NCBI RefSeq assembly: GCF_033115175.1
Contig: NC_084831.1
Span: 7,970,540-8,034,539, forward strand
Direction of reading: 5' to 3'
Length of the DNA: 64,000 nucleotides
From: Lepus europaeus
Taxonomy: Eukaryota > Chordata > Mammalia > Lagomorpha > Leporidae
Shown in pieces: positions 12,701-31,710 of this stretch. Both the position numbers and the translations under genes were made by a program. Within the stretch, counting starts at the first letter, position 1. Every line of letters starts with the position of its first letter. The notes under the pieces were generated by a model. It saw nothing but the letters and a program-made list of their open reading frames with translations, made no database searches and had not been told where the DNA came from.

Positions 12701-15700
12701 CCCCTCCTGTTCTGTAGCCACTTCCTGGCCTGGTGTGAGGTTGCGAGAGACACGAGAGCGCTCCGGGCCCAGCGTGGAGCCCTGCAGGACGGCTTGAAGA
12801 GGAGGACACTGGGGGCTGCCTTTGCCACGTGGCGGGAAGCCCAGGCCGCTGCAGCCCACGGCCAGGAGCAGCGTGTGGCCCAGGCCTCCAGGGCCTGCCA
12901 GGGAGGCCTTGGGCAGCGGGTCTGGACAAACCGGCAGCTCTGGGGGGCCCAGACCCAGCAAGCCCTTGGAGCGTGGCGAGAAGCCCTGGGCAGGCACCGA
13001 GAGGCCCAACAGCGAGCAGAAGGGAGAGCTGGGGCCCGAGCCCACGTGGCCCTGCACTGGACCCCATGGGTGCCCGAGGCCCGCCCTGCCCGCCCCGGCC
13101 CAGCCCATGCTGCCCAGACACTGAGTGCCTGGTGAGTACCCAGGGCCCGACAGCAGCCCCGCATGGTTCTTTGAGCTGGGGCTTGGAGATGGGAGCCTTA
13201 GCAGGCTCGGGGATGACAAGGAGATGGCCCCTGGCCACCGCAGCTAGTCCTGGGGTCAAGCCCATCTGGCCATGTGACCCTCCCCGGAGAGTTCACAGTG
13301 CTGCCCTGCAGGGTGGCCCCATGTCTGCCGAGCCCTCAGGACAGACACACAGCCAGAGTGCGTGAGGAAAGGGACAGAGCATGCCTGTCCCCTTGTGGGG
13401 CGTTCTGCCCCCTGCAGGCTGCCCGGCAGACCTGTTTAATCTGACTCTTCAGAAGGGAGGGCAGGGGTGGCGCTTCGCCTGGGGAGGGCTCCCTGCAGGG
13501 CTGGCCACCGAGTCCTGGCCCTGCTGCTCTCCTTCAGGGTCCCGGAGGCCCTGGCCCAGTCAGCAACCCACGGTCACGTCCAGCAAGCGGCCATCACCCG
13601 GTTCCAGCAGTCTGGGTCCGGGGGCCTCCTGCAGACCCACTGGGCCCAGTGGCAGACTGCACTGTTCAGAGCAAGGCTGCAGCGGAGGGCCTGGGCCCAG
13701 GAAGCTGAGCGTAGGCTCTGGCCCGGGAGCCTCCCGCTGCTGCTGGACACCCCAGCCCCTTGGATGCAGGTGAGGTGGGGCCCGGCTGTAGTGGGAGGTC
13801 CAAAAATGGCTCTTCAGACTACTGGCCGTAGAGGCGGCTGGTTCCCACCCCATCCATGGTGGCAGTATGGCTAACCATTTCCCCAGGGGCCCGACAGCCC
13901 TGTGGAGCCCCTCCCCAGCCCTCCGCTCCGGCCAGACCACTGCGGGCTACTTCCAGGCACTGACTGAGTACCCGGGGTCTGGCTGCTCTCTAGGACAAAA
14001 CAGAGACGGGGCAATCAACAACATTTTACTGGAAAAATAAAATATGCTCATTACAGGAAAGTCAGAAAATATAAATGAACCCCAAGTTTCTTCATTTTCT
14101 CTGCCCAGAGGTAGCTGTGACTGCCTCGCTAGACCTGAAGCTGTCAGTGCCGACACCACCGGTGGTGCTAAGAGGTCGATGGCCTATGGGGTCACTGAGG
14201 GACACGGCCCCAGAGCCACAAGCAGGGGAAGTAGTGCTCAGGTCAATTGGCATTGTCAGTTCTGCTGCAGAACGCCAAAAAAAAAAAAAAAAAAAAGTGT
14301 GTTTTCTCGGCTCGAACTCAAAGAGCTGACTGCAGAATCCGCACGTGGGGCTGCGCCAACGGCAGCGGCTGGGGCGCCAGGGTATTCTAATTCTAGGCGC
14401 ATTCTAGGGCAGTTTTTTCCCAGCATTCTTAGCATTCTGTTCCTGCCAGCAAGGCAGGTGATGGAGAAACCGAGGCTCACAGACAAGCAGCCGCTCTCAG
14501 GCACGCCCACGCCTGGGCAGCCCTCACCTGCCGCACGGGTGGGTGCCAGCCGGCCTGCAGTAGTGCTGAGTGCCCCTGGTCTCAGGCGAGCCTTCAGCCT
14601 GGTACCGCTCGGGGCCGGAACATGGTGCAGCAGGTGTGCCGCGGTGGGAACACCCACAGTCCACTCAGGTGTCTGGCTCTAGTCCTGGTTTCTGATGCAG
14701 CTGCCTAATGTGCCTGGGAGGCACTGAATGATGGCCCAAGTGCTTGGTTGGGTTCCTGCCACCTATGGGGGAGATCAGCTGGAGTCCCCAGCTCTCAGCT
14801 TTGGCCTGGCCCAGTCCCGGCTATTCTGAGCCCCAGGGGAGTGAACCAGATGGAATCTCTGTCACCCCTTCACATAAATACCTGGGTCATTTTTCTTTTT
14901 ATAAAAGCTAAAGTGGGAAGAGTAAGACCCACCTTCCAGGGCTGTGCCTGGCTCTGAGTGGTGACTCCCATCGGCCCACCTCTCTGCAGGAATATTGTCA
15001 GCCTTGTGGCAGGACAGCCAAAGGGAGAGGCAGTGGCACCCTGCTGGCCACACTACTCTTGGGCACCCTCTGGGCAGTGCGACCCGCCCCATCTGTGCAT
15101 ACACAAGGAGGCGGCCCGCACAGCTGGGCGCAGGTCAGAAAGCATCCCACCCGGTCACCTGTCCTGCCAGGCCCACTGCACTCAGCTTTTCCTCTCTGGC
15201 TGTTCCCTCAGACCCACAGCAGCTGGACACCGGCCGCAGGACCCGCAGCATTACCTGGGCCAACACATCAGCACAGCCACGGCGGACGGACGCCGCCAGG
15301 GAAGATGGCCTGGACGCAGAGTAAGGCGACCCGGCCCTGGGGACAGAGGGCAGCTGAAGGGCAGGACCGTGGCGTCAGCAGCCCTCGGAGCCTGGGATCA
15401 TTTTCTGTGTGCTCACCGTTCTCCCAACCCCCTTCCCGACTACTCTGACAAGTTTCTCCTGCCTTGCTCATTGTCTTTCCGGGTCGCAGTCCAGGGTGGC
15501 TGGCACCTGGCGAAATGTGGCAGGAGGAGGCGCACCAGGCTTAGCGCCATAGCTGTGGGCCCCTTCGCTGCTCACCATGAAGAAGGAGCCAAGCTCCTCC
15601 TGACCAATGAGTGAACCTCCTGACTCGACTTCCCTTTCCAGTCTACCCAGCCTTCCAGCTCTGGCTGCCATGGCCTGGAGACGGCAGCTCGGCCCCAGGC

Positions 15701-17398
15701 CTGTCCCCTACAGGACCAGGAGGGCCCTGCAGCCCTGAGACCAGAGCCCTCCAAGGGGAGGACGGGAAGAAGGGAAGGGATCCCAGGAAGCTGGGGTAAG
15801 GGCAGCGTGCGTGTGAGAGGCAGGTGGACGGGATCGGTGAGGGGCTCGCCAGAGCTGGGCCTTCTGCCAGCCAGGGTCCACTCCTGCAGGAGCCTGGACG
15901 AGCAGGCCCAGGTCCGTGGCCTCACAGGGGAGAGGACACGCTCTGCCGACAGGGGGCAGCACATTCAGCGCTGGCGGTCTGAAGCCCTGCTTAGCCAGTT
16001 CCACGCTTCCCGGAAGGCCAGGTGCCTGGCAGCTGCGTGGCAGCGCTGGGTGGATGTCCAAGGGGCAGAGCAGCTGGGGCGGACCCTGGTGAGTGGACAC
16101 GGCCCCTGCCGACCCACACTGAGTGAGGTCCTGGGGCCCATCCCCATCATCCCACCCTCAACCCGAACCCCTAGAAACAGTGCCTCTCCAGTGGGGTCTC
16201 AGGGGAGGCCCGGGAATCGGCATTCACACACTTCAGTCCTCACCCGGTCACATCCATCCCACCCTGTGCCAGAGCCGTGGGAGGAGAGGCAGCTGGGGCC
16301 TCTCCGCCACCTGTTCCCACAGCTTCGGCAGTGGCACCTGGCACGGGCCTGGCGGACATGGCGGCATCGGGTCCTGCGGCTGCGTGTGGCTCGGCGGCTA
16401 CGGCAGCAGGAAGACAGCGGAGTCCTTTCCCGGGTACTGGCGGGGGCACCCCCCGGCGCCCACCCTTCCCCAACAGTGCCACCTCTGGACAGTGCTGAGC
16501 TGGGGGGTCTCTGCTTGCCACCCCCAGTCTGGAACAAGGCGGGGCCGGGGGGCACTGAGGTCGCTCTCCCACCAGCCTGAAGTAGGACCTGGATCCCAAG
16601 CACCTGCCCCCTCCGTCAGTCCCTGCTCTGGAGCGCAGCCTCCCAGACACGGCCAGACCTCTCCTGAGCCTCTGCACGTGGCCTGAGACACGTAGCCCTT
16701 CCTCTCCCCATCCCTGACACCAGGCCTTCGAGAAGTGGCACCAGCGCCTGGCAGCTGGCCCCAAGGGGAGGAGCCCCCAGCAGCCCGAAGGCCCTGAGCA
16801 GGTGAGACGCTGCCCAGCTTCGGGGACAGCAGGCTTGAGGCAGAGCACAGGGCGCAGTCACAGCTGTGGCTTGTTCCCACGGGATCAAAGCAGAACCCAG
16901 CCCAGTCTTCCCAGGGAAGGAGCCACGTCCCGCACACCAGGGTGCAGGGGTGACACAGGAAACAGCTCCAGGAGCTCGAAATGAAAATAAAAGCCCCCAA
17001 GTCCTCACTGCTTCTCTGGCCATCTCTCCCAGGGCTGCCTCGGCCGCAGCTGGCTGGGTCTGAAATGGAGGAGGGGATTCTGCCGCCGCTCTGTGCCCAC
17101 CCCCCCTGCACCCCACGCCTGCTGCGGTGCGGGCCTCTTTCTGGGGAAGCCAGCCATGATCAGCCGCAGGCCAGGACTGGGACACGGAGCAGCCCACCTG
17201 CACCTGCCAGTCACTGCCCCAGGCAGGCAGCAGGGCTCGGGGGTTGACTCCCGGGGACAGTGCCAGGCTGACAGGCTGGGCAGAGGGCTGAGCCACGGGC
17301 AGGAGCTGGGCCTGCATGCAAAGCCAGCCGGCAGGCAGGACTGCAGAGTCTTGGTCAAAGCTGGGGGGCTGCCCGGGGAAGCTCATTCTGACAGTTAA
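399..17398 (+). CDS. C1orf167: C1orf167 orthologue, multi-exon gene (overview)
   Basis: This large Trp/Arg/Ala-rich protein of unknown function is assigned to C1orf167 by position (immediately upstream of, and convergent with, MTHFR) and by general character. I did not align it. Exons read by hand: 399-741, 1190-2238, 2333-2376, 2789-2975, 3607-3731, 5333-5367, 5681-5828, 7579-7754, 8206-8392, 9690-9879, 9958-10109, 10786-10994, 12202-12319, 12718-13131, 13538-13769, 15212-15320, 15642-15795, 15890-16088, about 16203-16433, 16724-16801 and 17033-17398 (TAA). From 1190 onward every junction keeps one open frame. The join 741/1190 does not, so an exon may be missed. Segments such as CFRAWRCAVAA, CFGAWRRFVQR, AVFQGWRQAAARR and ALGAWREALGR recur about every 30-40 residues and resemble Sfi1-type centrin-binding helices. 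That resemblance is my inference. A cytoplasmic, helical, scaffold-like protein seems likely. No signal peptide or membrane segment is seen. Confidence 0.8.
742..1189 (+). other. C1orf167 intron, possible missed exon
   Basis: This is GC-rich intron with several pyrimidine-AG sites. A small exon whose length is 2 modulo 3 here would reconcile the flanking phases, but none could be singled out by eye. Confidence 0.4.
1190..2238 (+). CDS. C1orf167: C1orf167 large exon
   Basis: Acceptor ttccctcag ends at 1189 and donor ACACAG/gtagag follows 2238. After two bases of a split codon the exon gives 349 open codons. The sequence is proline/serine-rich and low-complexity, with one helical block around LTLEDLAVPALRQAQ and ISQLLACVQHLERQA. 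It ends in phase 0, matching the next exon. Confidence 0.7.
2333..2376 (+). CDS. C1orf167: C1orf167 exon
   Basis: A 44-nt exon between tttctcag and TG/gtgaga. It reads REAPPTVTPESQAA plus two bases, which join the next exon to make a Cys codon. Confidence 0.6.
2789..2975 (+). CDS. C1orf167: C1orf167 exon, Sfi1-like repeat
   Basis: Acceptor gtccccag, donor GAG/gtcagg. The 62 codons contain CFRAWRCAVAAMALG and GLRALRWAVRLRE, basic helical segments with regularly placed Trp. It ends in phase 0 with SFRE, so that the next exon's WRTL continues the motif. Confidence 0.75.
3060..3262 (+). repeat. MIR SINE relic
   Basis: The stretch has the tRNA-like head and then the typical MIR core and tail (tgaccttgggca, cctcagtctcctg, tctgtaaaatgggg, aataatagtg). 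It is an old mammalian interspersed repeat in a C1orf167 intron. Confidence 0.8.
3607..3731 (+). CDS. C1orf167: C1orf167 exon
   Basis: Acceptor ctgacccag, donor AA/gtaagt. It reads WRTLTLKRPHLGG onward, starting exactly where the previous exon ends (FRE-WRTL). It leaves two bases. Confidence 0.65.
4012..4319 (-). repeat. CSINE (lagomorph C-repeat), antisense
   Basis: Begins with gatttatttattttaaag and carries the conserved block about ten-odd bases before box B (gggacttgaacccg). Diverged copy. Confidence 0.8.
4421..4757 (+). repeat. CSINE, sense
   Basis: Head ggctggtgtcgtggcgta, box B gttcgagtcc, (tc)n tract and A-rich tail with aataaat. Confidence 0.85.
4760..5053 (+). repeat. CSINE, sense, divergent
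   Basis: Follows the previous copy directly. It carries gggttcgagtcccgg and the typical gtgggagacc / ctcaaatttaag ending. Confidence 0.75.
5092..5114. repeat. C homopolymer (about 23 nt)
   Basis: An uninterrupted C run in a C1orf167 intron. Its exact length is unreliable in any assembly. Confidence 0.9.
5333..5367 (+). CDS. C1orf167: C1orf167 microexon (tentative)
   Basis: 35 nt reading AQVPQALWRLA. It is the only local choice that links the AA-phase of the exon ending at 3731 to the exon at 5681 (giving ALWRLAVFLLRSHQKQRA). The acceptor ggacacggcag has a poor pyrimidine tract. The better-looking acceptor at 5309 breaks the frame. Confidence 0.4.
5681..5828 (+). CDS. C1orf167: C1orf167 exon
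   Basis: Acceptor ctccctccag, donor CAG/gtcggg. It reads FLLRSHQKQRAVAGEAAQ and ends HHRAWLC plus AG. The next exon supplies G for Arg and continues CFGAWRRF. Confidence 0.65.
6178..6497 (-). repeat. CSINE, antisense, near full length
   Basis: Starts ttttgacaggcagagtggac and ends gctgcggcgccggcc, the classic rabbit C-repeat in reverse. Confidence 0.92.
6672..6959 (+). repeat. CSINE, sense
   Basis: Head ggggccagtgctgtgccg, body with ctatggcctgggaaagcag, tail ctcaaataaattt then A-rich. Confidence 0.9.
6974..7220 (+). repeat. CSINE, sense, 5'-truncated
   Basis: Contains atatgggcaccagttcaaatcccag and a (tc)n tract, ending acataaatctttt. Confidence 0.88.
7579..7754 (+). CDS. C1orf167: C1orf167 exon, Sfi1-like repeats
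   Basis: Acceptor ctctcctag, donor ACAG/gtgagc. It reads CFGAWRRFVQRGAQYRDR, then CLGQWVRMKQLR and LLCLCRQKT. Trp motifs sit about 32 residues apart. Confidence 0.8.
8206..8392 (+). CDS. C1orf167: C1orf167 exon
   Basis: Acceptor tgtttccag, donor GA/gtaggt. The open frame NTAFCIAVAGASAAQGL runs to LALQRALLLWRTRLSQ. Phase joins both neighbours. Confidence 0.75.
8393..9689 (+). other. C1orf167 intron
   Basis: 1.3 kb of GC-rich intron. No recognisable repeat family or further exon is seen. Confidence 0.5.
9690..9879 (+). CDS. C1orf167: C1orf167 exon
   Basis: The acceptor ccctctctag fits both phase and motif (SFLQGTQQRAMRRILRRW). Donor AAG/gtgagg. An alternative acceptor at 9703 gives a different open frame but would not join the next exon. 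Confidence 0.65.
9958..10109 (+). CDS. C1orf167: C1orf167 exon, Sfi1-like repeat
   Basis: Acceptor ctctccccag, donor CG/gtaggg. It reads APALLEAQVSFWWAAERR and CLLLWQARARQSRAAAG. An in-frame stop lies just beyond the donor. Confidence 0.7.
10378..10520 (+). repeat. MIR SINE relic
   Basis: Contains gttctaatcccggctctgcc, gtgtgatctcgggtaagtt and gtgaaatgggggcaataatag, typical MIR core and tail. Confidence 0.8.
10786..10994 (+). CDS. C1orf167: C1orf167 exon, Sfi1-like repeats
   Basis: Acceptor acccctttcccag-type site ending at 10785; a second AG at 10797 is 12 nt further on and also in frame. Donor CAGA/gtgagt. It reads VLLSWSQWAAARGAQ, AVLGLWRRRLAQWQE and ALRRWHSCWQ, the strongest Trp-repeat segment of the gene. 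Confidence 0.8.
10995..12201 (+). other. C1orf167 intron with MIR tail
   Basis: A MIR-type tail lies at about 11200-11335 (ctataaaatggggac, ataaagtgcttggc). The rest is unremarkable. Confidence 0.5.
12202..12319 (+). CDS. C1orf167: C1orf167 exon, Sfi1-like repeat
   Basis: Acceptor tctggccccag, donor CAGAG/gtggga. It reads QQILYAQYQRWARIHLQN and AVFQGWRQAAARRRHVQ. Confidence 0.8.
12718..13131 (+). CDS. C1orf167: C1orf167 long repeat exon
   Basis: Acceptor ttctgtag, donor CCTG/gtgagt. There are 137 open codons with HFLAWCEVARDTRALRAQ, LGAAFATWREAQAAAAHG and ALGAWREALGRHREAQQ. A Trp helix recurs every 35-50 residues. Confidence 0.82.
13538..13769 (+). CDS. C1orf167: C1orf167 exon
   Basis: Acceptor tctccttcag, donor CAG/gtgagg. 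It reads VPEALAQSATHGHVQQA and LLQTHWAQWQTALFRARL. Phase matches on both sides. Confidence 0.78.
13770..15211 (+). other. C1orf167 intron with partial CSINE
   Basis: Holds an A-run at about 14276-14296 and a CSINE fragment at 14650-14885. No exon is evident. Confidence 0.55.
14650..14885 (+). repeat. CSINE fragment, sense
   Basis: Contains ggctctagtcctgg, atgtgcctgggaggc and ggagtgaaccagat. Diverged and missing its head. Confidence 0.65.
15212..15320 (+). CDS. C1orf167: C1orf167 exon (frame less sure)
   Basis: Acceptor tgttccctcag, donor CAGA/gtaagg. The phase-matched frame reads THSSWTPAAGPAALPG onward. All three frames are open here, so only phase supports this reading. Confidence 0.55.
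15642..15795 (+). CDS. C1orf167: C1orf167 exon
   Basis: Acceptor ttccctttccag, donor CTGGG/gtaagg. It reads YPAFQLWLPWPGDG and a charged end GEDGKKGRDPRKL. Confidence 0.65.
15890..16088 (+). CDS. C1orf167: C1orf167 exon, Sfi1-like repeats
   Basis: Acceptor ccactcctgcag, donor CTG/gtgagt. It reads GQHIQRWRSEALLSQFH and RCLAAAWQRWVDVQG. Confidence 0.78.
16203..16433 (+). CDS. C1orf167: C1orf167 exon, 5' end uncertain
   Basis: The core RHLFPQLRQWHLARAWRTW followed by RVLRLRVARRLRQQ is clearly the gene's repeat type. Donor is CGG/gtactg (weak). In-phase acceptors are at 16202 (ggtctcag) or 16292. The obvious CAG at 16272 would break phase. Confidence 0.6.
16724..16801 (+). CDS. C1orf167: C1orf167 exon
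   Basis: Acceptor tgacaccag, donor CAG/gtgaga. 26 codons, AFEKWHQRLAAGPKGRS onward. Confidence 0.72.
17033..17398 (+). CDS. C1orf167: C1orf167 terminal exon
   Basis: Acceptor atctctcccag. 121 codons in phase with the previous exon, beginning GCLGRSWLGLKWRRGF and ending AHSDS-TAA. The C terminus is Gly/Arg-rich without Trp repeats after the start. No AATAAA was seen before the MTHFR stop. Confidence 0.72.
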   Translation, partial: GCLGRSWLGLKWRRGFCRRSVPTPPAPHACCGAGLFLGKPAMISRRPGLGHGAAHLHLPVTAPGRQQGSGVDSRGQCQADRLGRGLSHGQELGLHAKPAGRQDCRVLVKAGGLPGEAHSDS

Positions 17399-18073
17399 TG
17401 GGCCGGTGTAACCAACCCTCCATGACCAGGGAGAAAGGCAAGGCCAAGGGCCCCGCCAAGCACGAGGGACAGATGACCTTTAACCCTGAAAGGACACTCC
17501 TTCCCTGGAGCCATCAGAATAGAGATTTCAAACAACAGCACTGGAGACAGACCTGTGCACAGGAGCCCTCAGGTACACAGGTCACGGGAAGTGCTGGCGC
17601 CAGCAGGGGCCGGTGCCTCGGCCAGCAGACACGGGCAGGGCAGCCACGTGTCCTCCCGCGAGTCGTGAGGGCCCAGCAGCCATCCCCCCAGGGATGGAAG
17701 GGTGCAGCACCTTCGCTTGGCCACGTCTCTGCTCGTTCTACACACGCCCCTAAGTACAGATTCACCGGGAGTCCAAGCTGGTGCCCCGAGGCTGCCCTGA
17801 GGTGAGGGTTCATTTGGCAACCAGTCTCCCCCTTCCCAGGGAGGAGGGTGCTGCTGCCCCCTGCTGTTCTCTGCAGGACGGAGGCGCTCCCCACTGAAGG
17901 GAGCAGAGAGCACCAGGCTCCCGTGGGGCGGACTCTGGTCCGGCCAGAGCCTAGTCTAGCTGCCATCATCATGTGGGGGAGTGGAGACTAGGGTTCGGGA
18001 CAGCGAGGGGAGCTGAGTCTAGGAGGGAGGAGGAGGGGCATGGGCGGCCCAGCGGAGGACGTCAGGAGCTGAG
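17399..18073. other. C1orf167/MTHFR convergent intergenic, 3' UTRs
   Basis: The two stops are 675 bp apart, tail to tail. The interval should hold the MTHFR 3' UTR on the minus strand and the C1orf167 3' UTR on the plus strand. No canonical poly(A) signal was seen on the plus strand, so the transcripts may overlap. Confidence 0.55.
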
Positions 18074-29392
<11,319 letters not shown>

Positions 29393-30520
29393 GGCCGGGT
29401 TCCTGCTGCACGGGGTGAGGGCAGGGGCATCAGAGGGCAGGCAGCCAGGTCCCAGGCACATTCAGATACCCAAGAGGAAGGTTCAAGGCAGGGACGCTGT
29501 GTCTCCACGCAGGAAGGCCAGGGAGGGTCAGGCTGACGCTGCCCCCGCTCCGCGGCTCCACGCTCCCCAGCTGCAACTCTGCGTTGCCTGGCTCTAGGCT
29601 TTGCCCTCCTGTGCTGCCTGGAGACCCCACCCGGCGCTGAGACCAGCTTCTTCAGCCCCTGGGTCCTTGGTGACAGCTACCTGATGGACGGCGGCACAGA
29701 GAGCCTCCCGCGGGCCTGGGGGGCCCACGATCCTGGGGAGGGGCAGCGGTGCCCCGCTGGGAGGTCCATCTCTGTCAGCTTAGACCCAGAGCGGGGAGAG
29801 GACGGAGGAACCTTCCCCGGCGGGTGTGTCCAACTGGGCGGAGCTGTGACAAAGGAAGTGCCCTGAGCTGGGGCCAACTCAGGGGGGCGGGGGCAAGGCT
29901 TCCAGGCTCCAGGGAGAGCTGAGGCTGTGCACGGAGGAGGGGGATACGGGGGCCAGAGACTGCTGGGGTTGGCGGAGATGAGGCCAACAGACGTTCAGGG
30001 TCACCGGATCCCTCTCCAAAGAAGGAATGGCCCGCTCGGGCTGGCCGTGCCTGAAACATCTCCCGTTACTTGGAGCAGTCAGTGTGCAGGACACAAGGGC
30101 TAGGGCTCAGAAGCCAGCTCTCTCCTTAGTTCACCTTTCTCCAAAAAGACAAGGCTGCGCTTTGACAGCGGCTGTGACCCGAGCTCGGTCAGAAAGGGCA
30201 CGGCTTGACGTCCCACTCGGCACAAAGGCCGTTCGCTCCTGTACCACTCAAGTCCCCACAGACATCGCCGGGCCCACAGCAGGCAGGCCGATGGAGGAAA
30301 GTAAGACAACCGAAGCAAACACTCCTCTTGCCCAACCGGCACACACAGGCGTGGCGGGAATCGGTGCGCGCTGACAGCGAACAAAGAGGAATGGCCACGT
30401 CGGGGGGGGGGGTGCCCCCGAGATCTGATGGAGTCCACGACCCCGGCCCCTGACACGCACAGTGCACACAGTACTCCAGGGTCCAGGATCCCAGGCCCAG
30501 CACCTTCCCCTCCGAGGGAG
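29393..30520 (-). other. MTHFR 5' flank / untranslated upstream region
   Basis: Non-coding, GC-rich. It probably contains 5' UTR exon(s) of MTHFR, but their boundaries cannot be set from sequence alone. Confidence 0.45.
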
Positions 30521-31623
30521 TCGCATTTCGATTGAGAAAACCCCGGATTCTTAGCGGGGAGCGGGGAGCGGGGAGCGGCCAGGGCAGCCCCGGCTGCCCT
30601 CTGTCCTGCGGGCTCATTCGCTGCCTGCTGGGACGAACCCTGGCCCCGGGAGGCTGCAGCCCGGCAAACTACTGCTCTTCAGTTTATTGCATCCTTGTCC
30701 GTGCCAGGCACGTGCCCACGCTTCACCGGCGGCAAGCTCCCAAGGCAGCCTGGGTTATGGGGTGGGCTAACGGGTTTGCCTCCCCTCCCTGGCACCAGTG
30801 CCCTGCGCCACGGCGCAGGGATCCTGCCCGTGGTCTCCTCGGGGCCTGGCGCAGCCGACACGCACGGAGGCCGCCGTTTTCCGTGTACTAAGCACTAGCA
30901 CCGCGCCAAGCACAGCGCTCTAAGCCCACCGCCCCCGGAGGGCTCCCCGGGGGCCCCACTTTCTTGTCCAGGGGCTCGCGGGGAGGCCCGCGCGCAAGGC
31001 TGGGCCCCCGGGGACCGAGTCAGTGGGTCACGGGAGGGGGCGGGGCGGCAGGCCGGGGTGGCGGGGGCCAAGCTGGGACCTCCCCTCAGGCGTGAGGGGG
31101 CCGCTAGGGGTACAGCCGGCATCTGAAGGGGCGGAGACCCCCACGGCGAGGGCCCGGGCCGGTGGGTCTCCAGAGCTCCCCGCCCACAAGGAAGTCCCCG
31201 CCCCCCGGCTCTGTGGCGTCCCTCCTCGGCGACCCCACGCCTCACCATCACTCACCCGCCTGTCGCAGGCAACTGGAACGTTCGCCCGCCCAACGCCGCC
31301 GTGCGGCCGCGCGCGGAGGGGGCAGGGCGCGGGGGCGGGGCCCGGGTGTCAGGTTGCCAAGGGAGGCAGGACGAGGGAGGAAATCGCCCTTGTAGGAGGC
31401 CGGAAGTCCCGCCCCCAACATGGCCGCGCCCAGAGGTCTCGCTGAGAGCCGGCCCTTTACCGTCATGTGACGCGGGCCCTCGCCCCACCCGTCTGCAGCC
31501 ACTCCCTGTGTCCGTCCCCAAGCTCGAGAGCACCACGTGACCCTCCCGGGCCAGTCACGTGAGGCTCGGATCCTGGATGGGAGGGGGTTGGCGGAGGGGT
31601 CCGGAGTGCAGTAAAGGAGGAAG
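30520..31623. promoter_or_regulatory. GC-rich divergent MTHFR/CLCN6 promoter region
   Basis: Dense CpG and GC-box sequence (gggcggggc, ccgcccc repeats), no TATA box near either gene, and head-to-head genes 2.2 kb apart by ATG. Near 31398 ggccggaagtcccgcccc gives an ETS-like site followed by a GC box, and caacatggccgcg at about 31417 is YY1-like. Three E-boxes lie at 31462-31563. The pattern fits a shared TATA-less housekeeping promoter. Confidence 0.8.
31462..31563 (+). promoter_or_regulatory. Cluster of three CLEAR-like E-boxes
   Basis: GTCATGTGAC (31462-31471), ACCACGTGAC (31532-31541) and GTCACGTGAG (31554-31563). They differ from the TFEB CLEAR element GTCACGTGAC at 1, 2 and 1 positions. 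They sit 60-160 bp upstream of the CLCN6 ATG. Confidence 0.65.
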
Positions 31624-31710
31624 ATGGCGGGGTGCAGGGGGTCCTTGTGCTGCTGCTGCAGGTGGTGCTGCTGTTGCGGTGAACGTGAGACCCGCACCCC
31701 GGAGGAGCTG
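31624..31710 (+). CDS. CLCN6: CLCN6 exon 1
   Basis: ATG at 31624 in ggaagATGgcg (good Kozak, also a YY1-like motif). It encodes [20 protein letters not shown] through PEEL. Donor CTG/gtgagg. Eight clustered Cys suggest lipidation. Confidence 0.95.
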
